Source of the DNA: an uncultured Actinomycetes bacterium
GTDB taxonomy: Bacteria; Actinomycetota; Actinomycetes; Mycobacteriales; Nakamurellaceae
DNA length: 64,000 bases
Assembly: GCA_937926105.1 (NCBI GenBank)
Contig: CALANS010000048.1
Coordinates: 1-64,000, forward strand
Direction of reading: 5' to 3'
The stretch's first letter is position 1. Each line of letters opens with the position of its first letter. The notes under the pieces are model-generated. The model was not told the DNA's origin. It did no database searches and saw only the letters and a program-made list of their open reading frames with translations. Of the stretch, positions 50,766 through 58,606 are shown one piece after another. A program made the position numbers and the translations under genes.

Positions 50766-53700
50766 GTGGCGGCATCAAACCGGGATCGCATCGGGCAGAT
50801 GTTTGACGCGATGGCACCGGCACTGGGGGAGTTCATTTCGGGAGTTCTAGACCCACAGCTTCCCGACGGTCATGACTGGACTCAGCTTGTGGCTGTCAAG
50901 GACTCAAGCAAGGGCGCCACCGGCAAGCAGTATTCGGCTACCGATCCGCAGGTGCAGTTGCGGATGCTCACCGAGAACATTCCGCACCAGGTGAAACCCG
51001 GCTGGTTCCCGTTCGATGGGCAGCTCAGCCCGGTGCAGAAGTCTTACGCCGGGGAGTTGCGCGATGTGCGCAACTCGTGGGCGCACGGCGACTCGTTTAC
51101 CGACGACGACGCGTACCGGGCCCTGGATACCGCTGAGCGCCTGCTGAAGTCCGTGCAGGCTCCCGACGCGGCCGATCAAGTTGCGAAGATCAGGTTGAAC
51201 CTGCGACGTGTCACAGCAGAGAAGGACGACCGGCGCAGCCTGAAGAGCGCCGCCACAAACGTCTCCTCCGAGGGTCTGCGGCCATGGCGGGAGGTGCTGC
51301 AACCTCACGAGGATGTCGCGACCGGCAACTTCCAGGCCTCGGAGTTCGCCGCCGACCTGTACAAGGTCGCCACCGGTTCCGCCGACACCGGCCGGGACTA
51401 TTACGACCCGGTCGAGTTCTTCCGCCGCACGTACCTGACCGCGGGTCTGCGGGATCTGATTGAACGTGCCGTGCGTCGCCTGGCTGGCGACGACAACGCA
51501 TCACCGGTGATCAACCTGCAAACCAATTTCGGCGGCGGCAAAACTCACTCGATGCTCTCGCTGTGGCACCTCGCCGGTGGCCAGCCGCTGGGGGCGTTCC
51601 CGCAGGATGTGCAGGAGCTCCTGACCGCAAGCGGGTACACCAACCTTCCCGATCACGTTAACCGGGTCGCAATCGTCGGTAACCACTTCGCACCTACCGG
51701 CGAGACCAAACCGGACGGCACTGTAGTGCGGACGATCTGGGGCGAACTAGCCTGGCAGCTCGGCGGCGCCGAAGCGCACGCGCTGATCGCCGACGCTGAC
51801 TCAAGTTCAACACCGCCCGGCGCCGCGTTGCACACCCTGCTGGAGCGCTACTCGCCGGCTGTCATCCTGATCGACGAATGGGTCGCTTACGCACGGAGCC
51901 TGTTCGACCGAGACGACCTGCCCGGCGGCAGTTTCGACGACCAGTTCACCTTCGCGCAGTCGCTGACCGAGGCAGCAAAGGGCACCAACGGCGTGCTGGT
52001 GGCCATCTCTATCCCGGCATCCAGCATCGGCGCGGACGGTGAGCCGGTACCGGGCAGCGCCGACGAAGTCGCCGGCACACACGGGCTGGAGGCGCTGCGC
52101 CGTCTGCAGAACGTGGTGCGTCGCGTCGCCGACCAGTGGCGCTCGGCATTGCCGGACGAGGCCTACCACATCGTGCGGCGTCGCCTGTTCGTCACTCCGG
52201 ACGCGACCGCGCTGGCCGCGATCGGCAACACGGCGCACACGTTCACCGAGTACTACCGCAAGCATCACGACGACTTCCCGAAGGAGGCCCGTGATTCTGA
52301 GTACGAGGATCGCATCAAGTTGACCTACCCGATCCATCCGGAGTTGTTCGACCGGTTGTATCAGGACTGGTCCAGCCTGGAGCGCTTTCAGCGGACCCGG
52401 GGCGTGCTGCGTCTGATGAACACCGTTATCCACGCCCTGTGGGTCGGTGAGGACACAGCCCCACTGATCATGCCGGGCTCGATCCCCCTGGCCAGCGCGA
52501 CCGTCAACGCCGAGCTGACCCAGTACCTGCAGGATTCGTGGAAGGCCGTCATCGACGCCGACGTCGACGGGCCGAACTCACAGCCGGTTAGGATCGACGG
52601 CGCGAAACCGCTGTTCGGGCAGCGGTCGATGACGAAACGTCTCGCGCGGACGGTGTTCTTCGGGGCCACTCCGACCATCGGGTCTGCGCATAAGGGGTTG
52701 GACACCCAGCGTGTATTCCTCGGCACAGCGGTTCCCGGTGATGTGCCGGGCAACTTCCACGCGGCACTGACCGCTCTCGCGGATCGCGCGACGTACTTCT
52801 ACGCTGGCTCCGGAAAGTACTGGTACGACCTACAGGCCAACATCTCCCGGCGGGCCAAGGACCAGGCCGAGCGGCTCCACCGCGAGGACGTGTGGAAGGA
52901 GATCGTCGGGCGCCTCGCCGGTGAAAGTAAACGGCTAGGCGACTTCGCACGGGTCCATGTGTGCCCGGAGGACAACGGTGACATCCTCGACATCGACGAG
53001 GCACGGCTCGTCGTCCTGCATCCGAGGTTGACCCACCGGCGCAATGCCACCGACTCCACCGCGATGAACTTCGCGCAACAGGCGACAGAGAACCGGGGCA
53101 GCGCGAACCGTACCAACCGGAACATGCTCGTCTACGTGGCCGGCGACGAGGATCGTATGGCCGAGCTGGACAATTCTGCGCGTGACTTCCTGGGCTGGTC
53201 CTACGTCCTGGACAACTCTGCCGACCTTGATCTGACCGAGAATCAAAGACGGCAGGCGTCTGATAAGCGCAGGCAGGCCGACGAAACCACCACTGCCCGG
53301 TTGCTCGGCGCGTACCAGTGGGTCCTCGTGCCCAGTGCTCCCGACCCGAGCGCCCCATTCGTCATTACCGCGACCAAGGCCGAAGGGCAGGCGCCGTCGC
53401 TGGCCGAGCGCGTGTCTAAACGCCTGGGCAACGACGGGTCACTGTCGACGCGGCAGGCCGCCGCCACAATCCGGCTCGCGCTGAATCGGGTGCCAGCGCT
53501 GTGGGACGCCGGGCACGTGTCAGTCGGCGAGCTCTGGGGCGTCTACGCCGCCTACCCGTACATGCCGCGACTCAAGAACCGAGACGTGCTTGCGTCCGGC
53601 CTGCTTGAGCAGCCCCTGCTCTGGCAGCAGGACGGCTTCGCCCTCGCCGCAGCGTACGACGACTCCACCCAGCGCTATCAGGACCTGTATCTGCCCGGCG

Positions 53701-54155
53701 ACCCGCACCCGCCATTCGTCACCGACTCGACTCTGATCGTCCAGCCCTCCCTGGCCGCCGCCCAACGCGCTGCGGAACTGGCCGAATCCGAGGGACAGGA
53801 CGGCGGCACCGGGACAAGGGACGGCGGCGTTGGCGGGAACGATTCTGGTGCTTCGCAAGACCCCGGTCGGACGCCGGACGGACGCGTTGACCCGACCCCG
53901 CCGATACCCCCGAAACCGGCCAAGACCCGCTACTTCGGCACCAAGGAACTCCTCGCGGACCGTTACGCACTCGACTTCAAGAAGATCTCCGACGAGGTCA
54001 TCGCCCACCTCGCTGCCACTCCCGGCGTCGACCTCACCGTACGCATCGAAATCGAAGCCACATCCAGTGCGGGCTTCGACGACAGCCGTGTCCGAACCGT
54101 TTCCGAGAATGCGAACCAGCTGAGGTTCGACCAATCCGGGTTCGAAGAAGAATGA
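50766..54155 (+). CDS. Swt1-HEPN/DUF499 AAA ATPase
   Basis: 1129 residues from GTG 50766. Residues ~1-130 are a Swt1-type HEPN domain with R102-N-S-W-A-H107. The remainder is a DUF499 (COG1483) ATPase: Walker A NFGGGKTHSM (GGGKT 256-260), VILIDEWVAYAR as Walker B, and the long conserved RRRLFVTPD / LTYPIHPELFDRLYQDWSSL region. A Gly/Pro/Asp-rich linker (~1010-1060) leads to a C-terminal domain. DUF499 ATPases occur with DUF1156 methylases in predicted anti-phage loci. Confidence 0.9.
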   Translation: MAASNRDRIGQMFDAMAPALGEFISGVLDPQLPDGHDWTQLVAVKDSSKGATGKQYSATDPQVQLRMLTENIPHQVKPGWFPFDGQLSPVQKSYAGELRDVRNSWAHGDSFTDDDAYRALDTAERLLKSVQAPDAADQVAKIRLNLRRVTAEKDDRRSLKSAATNVSSEGLRPWREVLQPHEDVATGNFQASEFAADLYKVATGSADTGRDYYDPVEFFRRTYLTAGLRDLIERAVRRLAGDDNASPVINLQTNFGGGKTHSMLSLWHLAGGQPLGAFPQDVQELLTASGYTNLPDHVNRVAIVGNHFAPTGETKPDGTVVRTIWGELAWQLGGAEAHALIADADSSSTPPGAALHTLLERYSPAVILIDEWVAYARSLFDRDDLPGGSFDDQFTFAQSLTEAAKGTNGVLVAISIPASSIGADGEPVPGSADEVAGTHGLEALRRLQNVVRRVADQWRSALPDEAYHIVRRRLFVTPDATALAAIGNTAHTFTEYYRKHHDDFPKEARDSEYEDRIKLTYPIHPELFDRLYQDWSSLERFQRTRGVLRLMNTVIHALWVGEDTAPLIMPGSIPLASATVNAELTQYLQDSWKAVIDADVDGPNSQPVRIDGAKPLFGQRSMTKRLARTVFFGATPTIGSAHKGLDTQRVFLGTAVPGDVPGNFHAALTALADRATYFYAGSGKYWYDLQANISRRAKDQAERLHREDVWKEIVGRLAGESKRLGDFARVHVCPEDNGDILDIDEARLVVLHPRLTHRRNATDSTAMNFAQQATENRGSANRTNRNMLVYVAGDEDRMAELDNSARDFLGWSYVLDNSADLDLTENQRRQASDKRRQADETTTARLLGAYQWVLVPSAPDPSAPFVITATKAEGQAPSLAERVSKRLGNDGSLSTRQAAATIRLALNRVPALWDAGHVSVGELWGVYAAYPYMPRLKNRDVLASGLLEQPLLWQQDGFALAAAYDDSTQRYQDLYLPGDPHPPFVTDSTLIVQPSLAAAQRAAELAESEGQDGGTGTRDGGVGGNDSGASQDPGRTPDGRVDPTPPIPPKPAKTRYFGTKELLADRYALDFKKISDEVIAHLAATPGVDLTVRIEIEATSSAGFDDSRVRTVSENANQLRFDQSGFEEE

Positions 54156-54210
54156 GTCACTGGAGACTAGCGCAATCATTGCCTGACCATCTCACCGAAA
54201 GGAACCTCGG

Positions 54211-54960
54211 GTGAACGACCGGACCGACGCGGAGTCGCCTCGCAACGGACAGCGTTTGGTAGCGTTCTATGACACAAAGAGGGTAAAAGCGGGAGACAAT
54301 GCGGGCGTCGAGCAGTTACCCGTTTCAAGGGCGAGCGATTTTGAATTGGCGCGGGCTGCCGTCACCAGGGTGGTCTACGTTACACACCCCGGATCGGAGC
54401 GTCGTTTAATTCCGTTTGCGGACTACGACGAAGAACTCGCCCGCGACCGGTTGATCGAAGCATTGAGGGTTTTTACGGCCTTGGGCGCATCTAGAGTTGT
54501 GGCTACGTCGACCCGGTCCGACACGTCTGACAGGATGCTCCACGGCAAAGTTCCCCTTGCCCGATTCAATTTGGCTCAGCGGCGGCGCTCATCGTCGACG
54601 GTGGAGGTCGACCAGCGTGGCAGTGGAGGGCCGGCCATCGATCCACGGCCCTTGAAGTATCCGGAGGAACCTGGCCTTGATTCCGCATGCGAGGCAGTAC
54701 TTCGACTAGGTGGGCGGCACTGCACCATAAAGATCGAGCGATCGACTCAATACGGAATTGACGGAGAGCTCGGTGTCCGCCTGAAGAAGGCAGGATTTAG
54801 ACTCGGGGCCAGCGGTACGCGAACTCAGACAAGCGTCTTCGTGATTGACGCGGTGTTTGGTCGCGAGGCGATCAAGGAACTTGACCCGGTTGTGGATGCA
54901 GTGTCGAGCGACGGCACGAAGTCGGACTCGCCCTCACGATGGCGCCGCCGTAAGGCCTGA
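54211..54960 (+). CDS. Hypothetical protein of the defence locus
   Basis: 249 residues from GTG 54211, with GAAAGGAA upstream. No family recognised. N-terminal LVAFYDTKRVKAGDN and a central basic stretch (FNLAQRRRSSSTVEVDQ) precede a C-terminal domain with HCTIKIERSTQYGIDGELGV and SGTRTQTSVFVIDAVFGREA, which looks beta-rich. Contains TTA leucine codons (in EQLPV and RRLIPF). Directly followed by the DUF262 gene. Confidence 0.7.
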   Translation: MNDRTDAESPRNGQRLVAFYDTKRVKAGDNAGVEQLPVSRASDFELARAAVTRVVYVTHPGSERRLIPFADYDEELARDRLIEALRVFTALGASRVVATSTRSDTSDRMLHGKVPLARFNLAQRRRSSSTVEVDQRGSGGPAIDPRPLKYPEEPGLDSACEAVLRLGGRHCTIKIERSTQYGIDGELGVRLKKAGFRLGASGTRTQTSVFVIDAVFGREAIKELDPVVDAVSSDGTKSDSPSRWRRRKA

Positions 54961-55050
54961 GTGACTGAGTCGAAAACGAATCGATGTGACGTACGCACAG
55001 AAGCGATTGTTGTAGGCCGAGGCGCCAGACGAGGTGCACAGGATGGGAAG

Positions 55051-56250
55051 ATGGAAATGAGTACAGGCGAAGCCGCGGTCCCTGCGGACCAGGTCGACGC
55101 ATGGTTCGATGCCGATGATCAGGAGCCGGAGGAACCTGAGGCAGCGAAGGTTGACGCTGCTGAAAAGTACGCAGCCAGTCAAATTCGTGTCGTGCGCGAA
55201 ACTAAGGACTACCAGCTTGACTATCTCAGGCATGCTCTCCAACCGGGCCGCGAGCTAATAGATCTTTCGCCAACCTATCAGCGCCGCCTGAGGTGGTCGA
55301 ACAAGAAGAAGTCGCTGCTGATTGAGTCGTTCTTGCTGAATATTCCAGTTCCACCCATCTTTTTGTACGAGCGAGACTACAATGAGTATGAAGTGATCGA
55401 TGGTCGGCAACGCCTTGATGCAATCAGTTCATTCCTGAGTAATGACTACGCGTTAACAGGGTTGGAATATTGGACCGAGCTAATTCGGAGACGGTTCCTA
55501 GATCTCCCTAGCGTGCTACAGAAGGGCCTCCTTCGCCGAAGTCTACCTGCAGTCGTTCTTCTTGCCGAGACGGAGGATAGCGACAGCACGGGCGTCGATG
55601 TGCGACGGGTATTATTTGATCGTTTGAATACGGGCGGCGTTCAACTCAACCCGCAAGAACTCCGAAATGCCCTATATCCGGGAAGACTCAACGCCGTGTT
55701 AGTCGATCTTGCTCGATCGGCTACATTCACAAGAGTCTGGGGGATCCCGCCGTACGTGCCTGGCGAAGAGGAGGATCCCCCAGATGTGCTCCTGAGAAAT
55801 CCGCTGTTTTCATCCTTTGCGGACGCTGAGCTCGTTCTCAGGTTTTTCGCGCTTCGGGATGCGATGGTTAACAGACGCGCGGGCGCTCTCCGTGCGATAC
55901 TGGATCGGTACATGGCCTCCAATGCGAATTTAGATGCGGCCAGTCTAGTTGAAATGAAGGATTTGTTCACCACGTGCCTCGACCGCTTGGCAGCGGTGTT
56001 TGGCGACAACACCTTTCGATTAGGCGGATCTAACCGTCTGAGCCGTCCGTTGTATGACGCCCTAATGATAGCTTTGAGTCAGGAGTTAGAACTGGATTTG
56101 ACCAGTAACGCGGCGCAGATCCGTGCAGAACTAGACGGAGCGCTGACCAATGAACACACGTACGACATCCTGGTAGGACGCGGCAATACTATAGACGCTG
56201 TGCATCAACGCGTGGATTTGGCTCGGGCGATTCTCAGAACGGGCGTATAG
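55051..56250 (+). CDS. DUF262 (GmrSD N-terminal-like) protein
   Basis: 399 residues from ATG 55051; an in-frame GTG at 54961 abutting the previous stop would add 30 residues. An acidic N-terminus precedes the ParB-like DUF262 domain: IDLSPTYQRRLRWSNKKKSL, VPPIFLYERD, EVIDGRQRLDAI and FDRLNTGGVQLNPQELRNAL. DUF262 binds and hydrolyses NTPs in modification-dependent systems such as GmrSD. There is no DUF1524 HNH nuclease domain. At least six TTA codons, for example at 55453. Confidence 0.85.
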   Translation: MEMSTGEAAVPADQVDAWFDADDQEPEEPEAAKVDAAEKYAASQIRVVRETKDYQLDYLRHALQPGRELIDLSPTYQRRLRWSNKKKSLLIESFLLNIPVPPIFLYERDYNEYEVIDGRQRLDAISSFLSNDYALTGLEYWTELIRRRFLDLPSVLQKGLLRRSLPAVVLLAETEDSDSTGVDVRRVLFDRLNTGGVQLNPQELRNALYPGRLNAVLVDLARSATFTRVWGIPPYVPGEEEDPPDVLLRNPLFSSFADAELVLRFFALRDAMVNRRAGALRAILDRYMASNANLDAASLVEMKDLFTTCLDRLAAVFGDNTFRLGGSNRLSRPLYDALMIALSQELELDLTSNAAQIRAELDGALTNEHTYDILVGRGNTIDAVHQRVDLARAILRTGV

Positions 56251-56255
56251 TTGTC

Positions 56256-57044
56256 ATGGCACAACTTGACGATGCCCTCGATAGTTTTCATGCGGATCTT
56301 GCACGGGCTGGGGAGCTGCTCGAATTTGTCGATCTGTTTCGGAATTTTGCAGCCAGTGCCACGGATAGAGATTTGGAACGAGACGCAGAAGATTGGTCGG
56401 CCGCGGCAAGTCTTGCCCAAATAGCACCAGGCATCCGTACCGATCTCCCGGTTCTGTCAGGGTCGTTGCTGTTGTATCTATGCGGCAGGTTCGAGTTTTT
56501 TGTACGTGAGATACTGCTTGCCCTTGCCGACCAGGCGGTAAGTGACGCGGCGACATATCGTGACCTACCAAATACGATGCGCAACAACATTTATGAGTTG
56601 ACCCTGGATGTTGCTCGCCGCCCAGCGCGATACGGGTACGAGAAGACGGATGGCGAGCGGTTGATTCTGTCCTTATCTAAGAATCTCGACCAATCATACG
56701 AGGGTGCACTGACGGTGGAGTCGCGGGTACTGACAATCACCGAGTCAAATATGCGCGCGGATGTGTTGGCTGATGTATTCAAGCGTGTGGGGATCATGAA
56801 CATATGGGCTGAGGTCGGCAAACAGGCCCCCCTCAAGGCGCTCTTAGGCGCGGGCGAGGATGGCGCATGCCGTATGGCGTGCACGACGCGGCTTGACGAG
56901 ATCATGAGGGACCGTAATGATCTTGCGCATCCGACTGGGACGGTAACGTTTCCTGGTCCCGACAAGGTCGTCGATGTCTGCAATTTCCTAAGGGTCTTGT
57001 CGCAGGCACTTGTGGATATCGTGCGAATCCCTTGGTGCTCCTAA
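56256..57044 (+). CDS. HEPN-domain protein (MAE_28990/RiboL-PSP type)
   Basis: 262 residues from ATG 56256, 5 bp after the DUF262 stop. Helical protein with DLPVLSGSLLLYLCGRFEFF, FVREILLALADQA and, near the C-terminus, LDEIMRDRNDLAHPTG, the R-x4-H HEPN motif. DUF262-HEPN gene pairs are known in bacteria; the HEPN protein is the probable RNase effector. Last gene of the element before the right end. Confidence 0.8.
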   Translation: MAQLDDALDSFHADLARAGELLEFVDLFRNFAASATDRDLERDAEDWSAAASLAQIAPGIRTDLPVLSGSLLLYLCGRFEFFVREILLALADQAVSDAATYRDLPNTMRNNIYELTLDVARRPARYGYEKTDGERLILSLSKNLDQSYEGALTVESRVLTITESNMRADVLADVFKRVGIMNIWAEVGKQAPLKALLGAGEDGACRMACTTRLDEIMRDRNDLAHPTGTVTFPGPDKVVDVCNFLRVLSQALVDIVRIPWCS

Positions 57045-57497
57045 CGATGCGACCGTCCTGCGCGTGTTATGCCGTGATCGTAACGACGGTCCAACGCAAT
57101 GATGGGAGCACTGCGTGGGTAAGCCGGCAGGAAACTGGAGCCGTCCGGGGCGCCTAGAGCTTTCGGTAACCCCCAACTGGAGTCAGGTCGCCAAGGTTGT
57201 GACACTTCATGATTCCCGATTGGTGCGGGTCTCCCGGCATCCGACAGCAGGCTGGCGATCCGGGGTGTCACGGGCCCGCTGAGCACACCGTCGGGGGGCC
57301 GCCGTTGGATGCCTGGAAGTGGCGCATAGATGATCTTGTGACTGCACGTAAACTGCACACTTTGGAGGGGAAGTCTCAGGATATGAGATGAGCTCGCGTG
57401 ATCATCGGCTGGATATAGCGTCTGATAGAAATGCCTTATTCGTTCGAAGCACCGAGAGTGACCTGCAACGACGACACGCCGGAAAACCGCCATTTCG
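57045..57497. other. Non-coding right end of the element
   Basis: 453 bp without a supported gene on either strand. It contains the right arm-type repeat (57340-57364) and otherwise no feature I can name. Together with the left end this would form the attP region of the excised circle. Confidence 0.5.
57340..57364 (+). repeat. Integrase arm-type repeat, right copy
   Basis: Identical to 18757-18781, in the same orientation; a few bases further on both copies share GGAAGTC. It lies 133 bp before the right core site. Confidence 0.75.
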
Positions 57498-57540
57498 AAA
57501 ATGGTCACAGTGTGGGTTCGAGTCCCACCGGGGGCACTTT
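57498..57540 (+). repeat. attR core, 43-bp direct repeat
   Basis: Identical to 18664-18706 but without the 5' half of a tRNA, so it is the displaced 3' end of the original chromosomal tRNA gene and marks the end of the element. Confidence 0.95.
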
Positions 57541-57563
57541 TCGCAGGTCGACGCGGCTTCCTT

Positions 57564-58514
57564 TCAGACGGAGCTGAGGGCCTGCTGACGGTGCCGTCGC
57601 GTGCGGTCCAAGTAGTCGTCCAGTGGTTCGAGCTCGTATTCGGCGATGAGCTCGTCAACGCTCAGCTCGGGTGCCTCTGCGGTCACCAGCACCGAGCCCA
57701 GCCGGCCCGGGTCGTGAACCCGGACACCATCGCGGTATTTGGACTTCATGGCAGAGAGCTTGTCCCAGTGTCCGTCGAGGTGGACCAGGGCGTAGTCGAG
57801 GTTGATCCGGCTGGTCACCTGCGGAAAGTAGTTGGTGCTCTCGGCGATCGTTTCCCCGAGAGGTGAGATGATCGCAGATGGTGCGGGTGGACGGATGGCG
57901 GCCGCAAAATAGCTCCGCAGCGAGTACGCCCAGTAGTTCTGCATCAGTCCGCCGTGGTACTCGGAACTGAAGACCACAAGTTCGACGCCGCGGCCGCGGT
58001 ATTGATTCCGAAGCTCATCGAAGTTCAGATCGAAGCAGATGGCCGTCCCGACCCGTCCGAAGTCCAGATCGATCACCTCGACGCTGTCGCTGTAGACCAA
58101 CCCCGTCTGGTCGTGCTCGCCAATGGTCAGATGGTTCTTGGCGTAGCTGCCGACCACCTGGCCGTCTCGGCCGAGGTACTCGGTGAGGTTCTGCGAGCTC
58201 TCCTCGTCGCGTCGTTGAGTGGAGTAGGCGATGACGCAGTTGTTCTCTCGAGCGATGCGGGCCAGATGCTCGCGGACCCTCGTCCCGCGGTAGCGGTAGA
58301 ACTCGATTTGCCGGTCGATCCCCCCGAACACCTCGGTCGACGGGCGGTCGGCCGCCTCGGGCAGCACGATGAGATCCGGATCTTCGGCGAGGACCGCGTC
58401 GATTCGGTTGGTCCAGTGGATGATCTCCGCCTCGACGGCCGCTTCGAGCGCGGTTTCGGGTCCGAGCCAGAGCGGGGCAGCGGTGACGCAACTGACCGTG
58501 ACGTGCCTGGCCAT
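57564..58514 (-). CDS. Carbon-nitrogen hydrolase (nitrilase superfamily)
   Basis: 316 residues from ATG 58514. Catalytic triad visible: Glu in DLIVLPEAADRPS, Lys in VGSYAKNHLTIGEHD and Cys in GTAICFDLNFDELR. Hydrolyses an amide, nitrile or carbamoyl group; the substrate is unknown. First chromosomal gene after the element, divergent from the amidohydrolase gene, so probably part of the catabolic cluster. Confidence 0.9.
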   Translation of the reverse strand: MARHVTVSCVTAAPLWLGPETALEAAVEAEIIHWTNRIDAVLAEDPDLIVLPEAADRPSTEVFGGIDRQIEFYRYRGTRVREHLARIARENNCVIAYSTQRRDEESSQNLTEYLGRDGQVVGSYAKNHLTIGEHDQTGLVYSDSVEVIDLDFGRVGTAICFDLNFDELRNQYRGRGVELVVFSSEYHGGLMQNYWAYSLRSYFAAAIRPPAPSAIISPLGETIAESTNYFPQVTSRINLDYALVHLDGHWDKLSAMKSKYRDGVRVHDPGRLGSVLVTAEAPELSVDELIAEYELEPLDDYLDRTRRHRQQALSSV

Positions 58515-58544
58515 GGCTCCTCCGATTCGACCGGCGCAACGAGA

Positions 58545-58555
58545 GTTAGGCTAAC
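58545..58555. promoter_or_regulatory. Small palindrome in a divergent promoter region
   Basis: GTTAGGCTAAC is a perfect 5-1-5 palindrome in the 92-bp gap between the divergent nitrilase and amidohydrolase genes. It may be an operator; the linked IclR regulator is a candidate binder. Confidence 0.35.
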
Positions 58556-58606
58556 GCCTGTCTTAGTACGTAATCAAGTGTTGCATATGTAGACAATGGA
58601 GGCTCA

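Larger units (their letters stand above)
18664..57540. mobile_element. 38.8 kb integrative mobilizable element in a tRNA gene
   Basis: Bounded by 43-bp identical direct repeats equal to the 3' part of the tRNA gene. A tyrosine integrase gene is the first gene inside the left end, reading inward; a 25-bp repeat lies about 51 bp inside the left core and 133 bp inside the right core. Cargo: toxin-antitoxin loci, TOTE primase-helicase, MobF relaxase, and a putative DNA-modification defence locus. I see no FtsK/TraB-type transfer ATPase, no type IV secretion genes, no replication initiator and no transposase, so it probably depends on a helper for transfer. Confidence 0.92.

Noticed and set aside
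18664..57540. Prophage
   Set aside because: No capsid, tail, terminase or lysis gene; a MobF relaxase fits a mobilizable element instead.
57041..57658. Minus-strand frame across the right end of the element
   Set aside because: Runs through the arm repeat and attR core; coding there is incompatible with a conserved attachment site and the translation is random-like.
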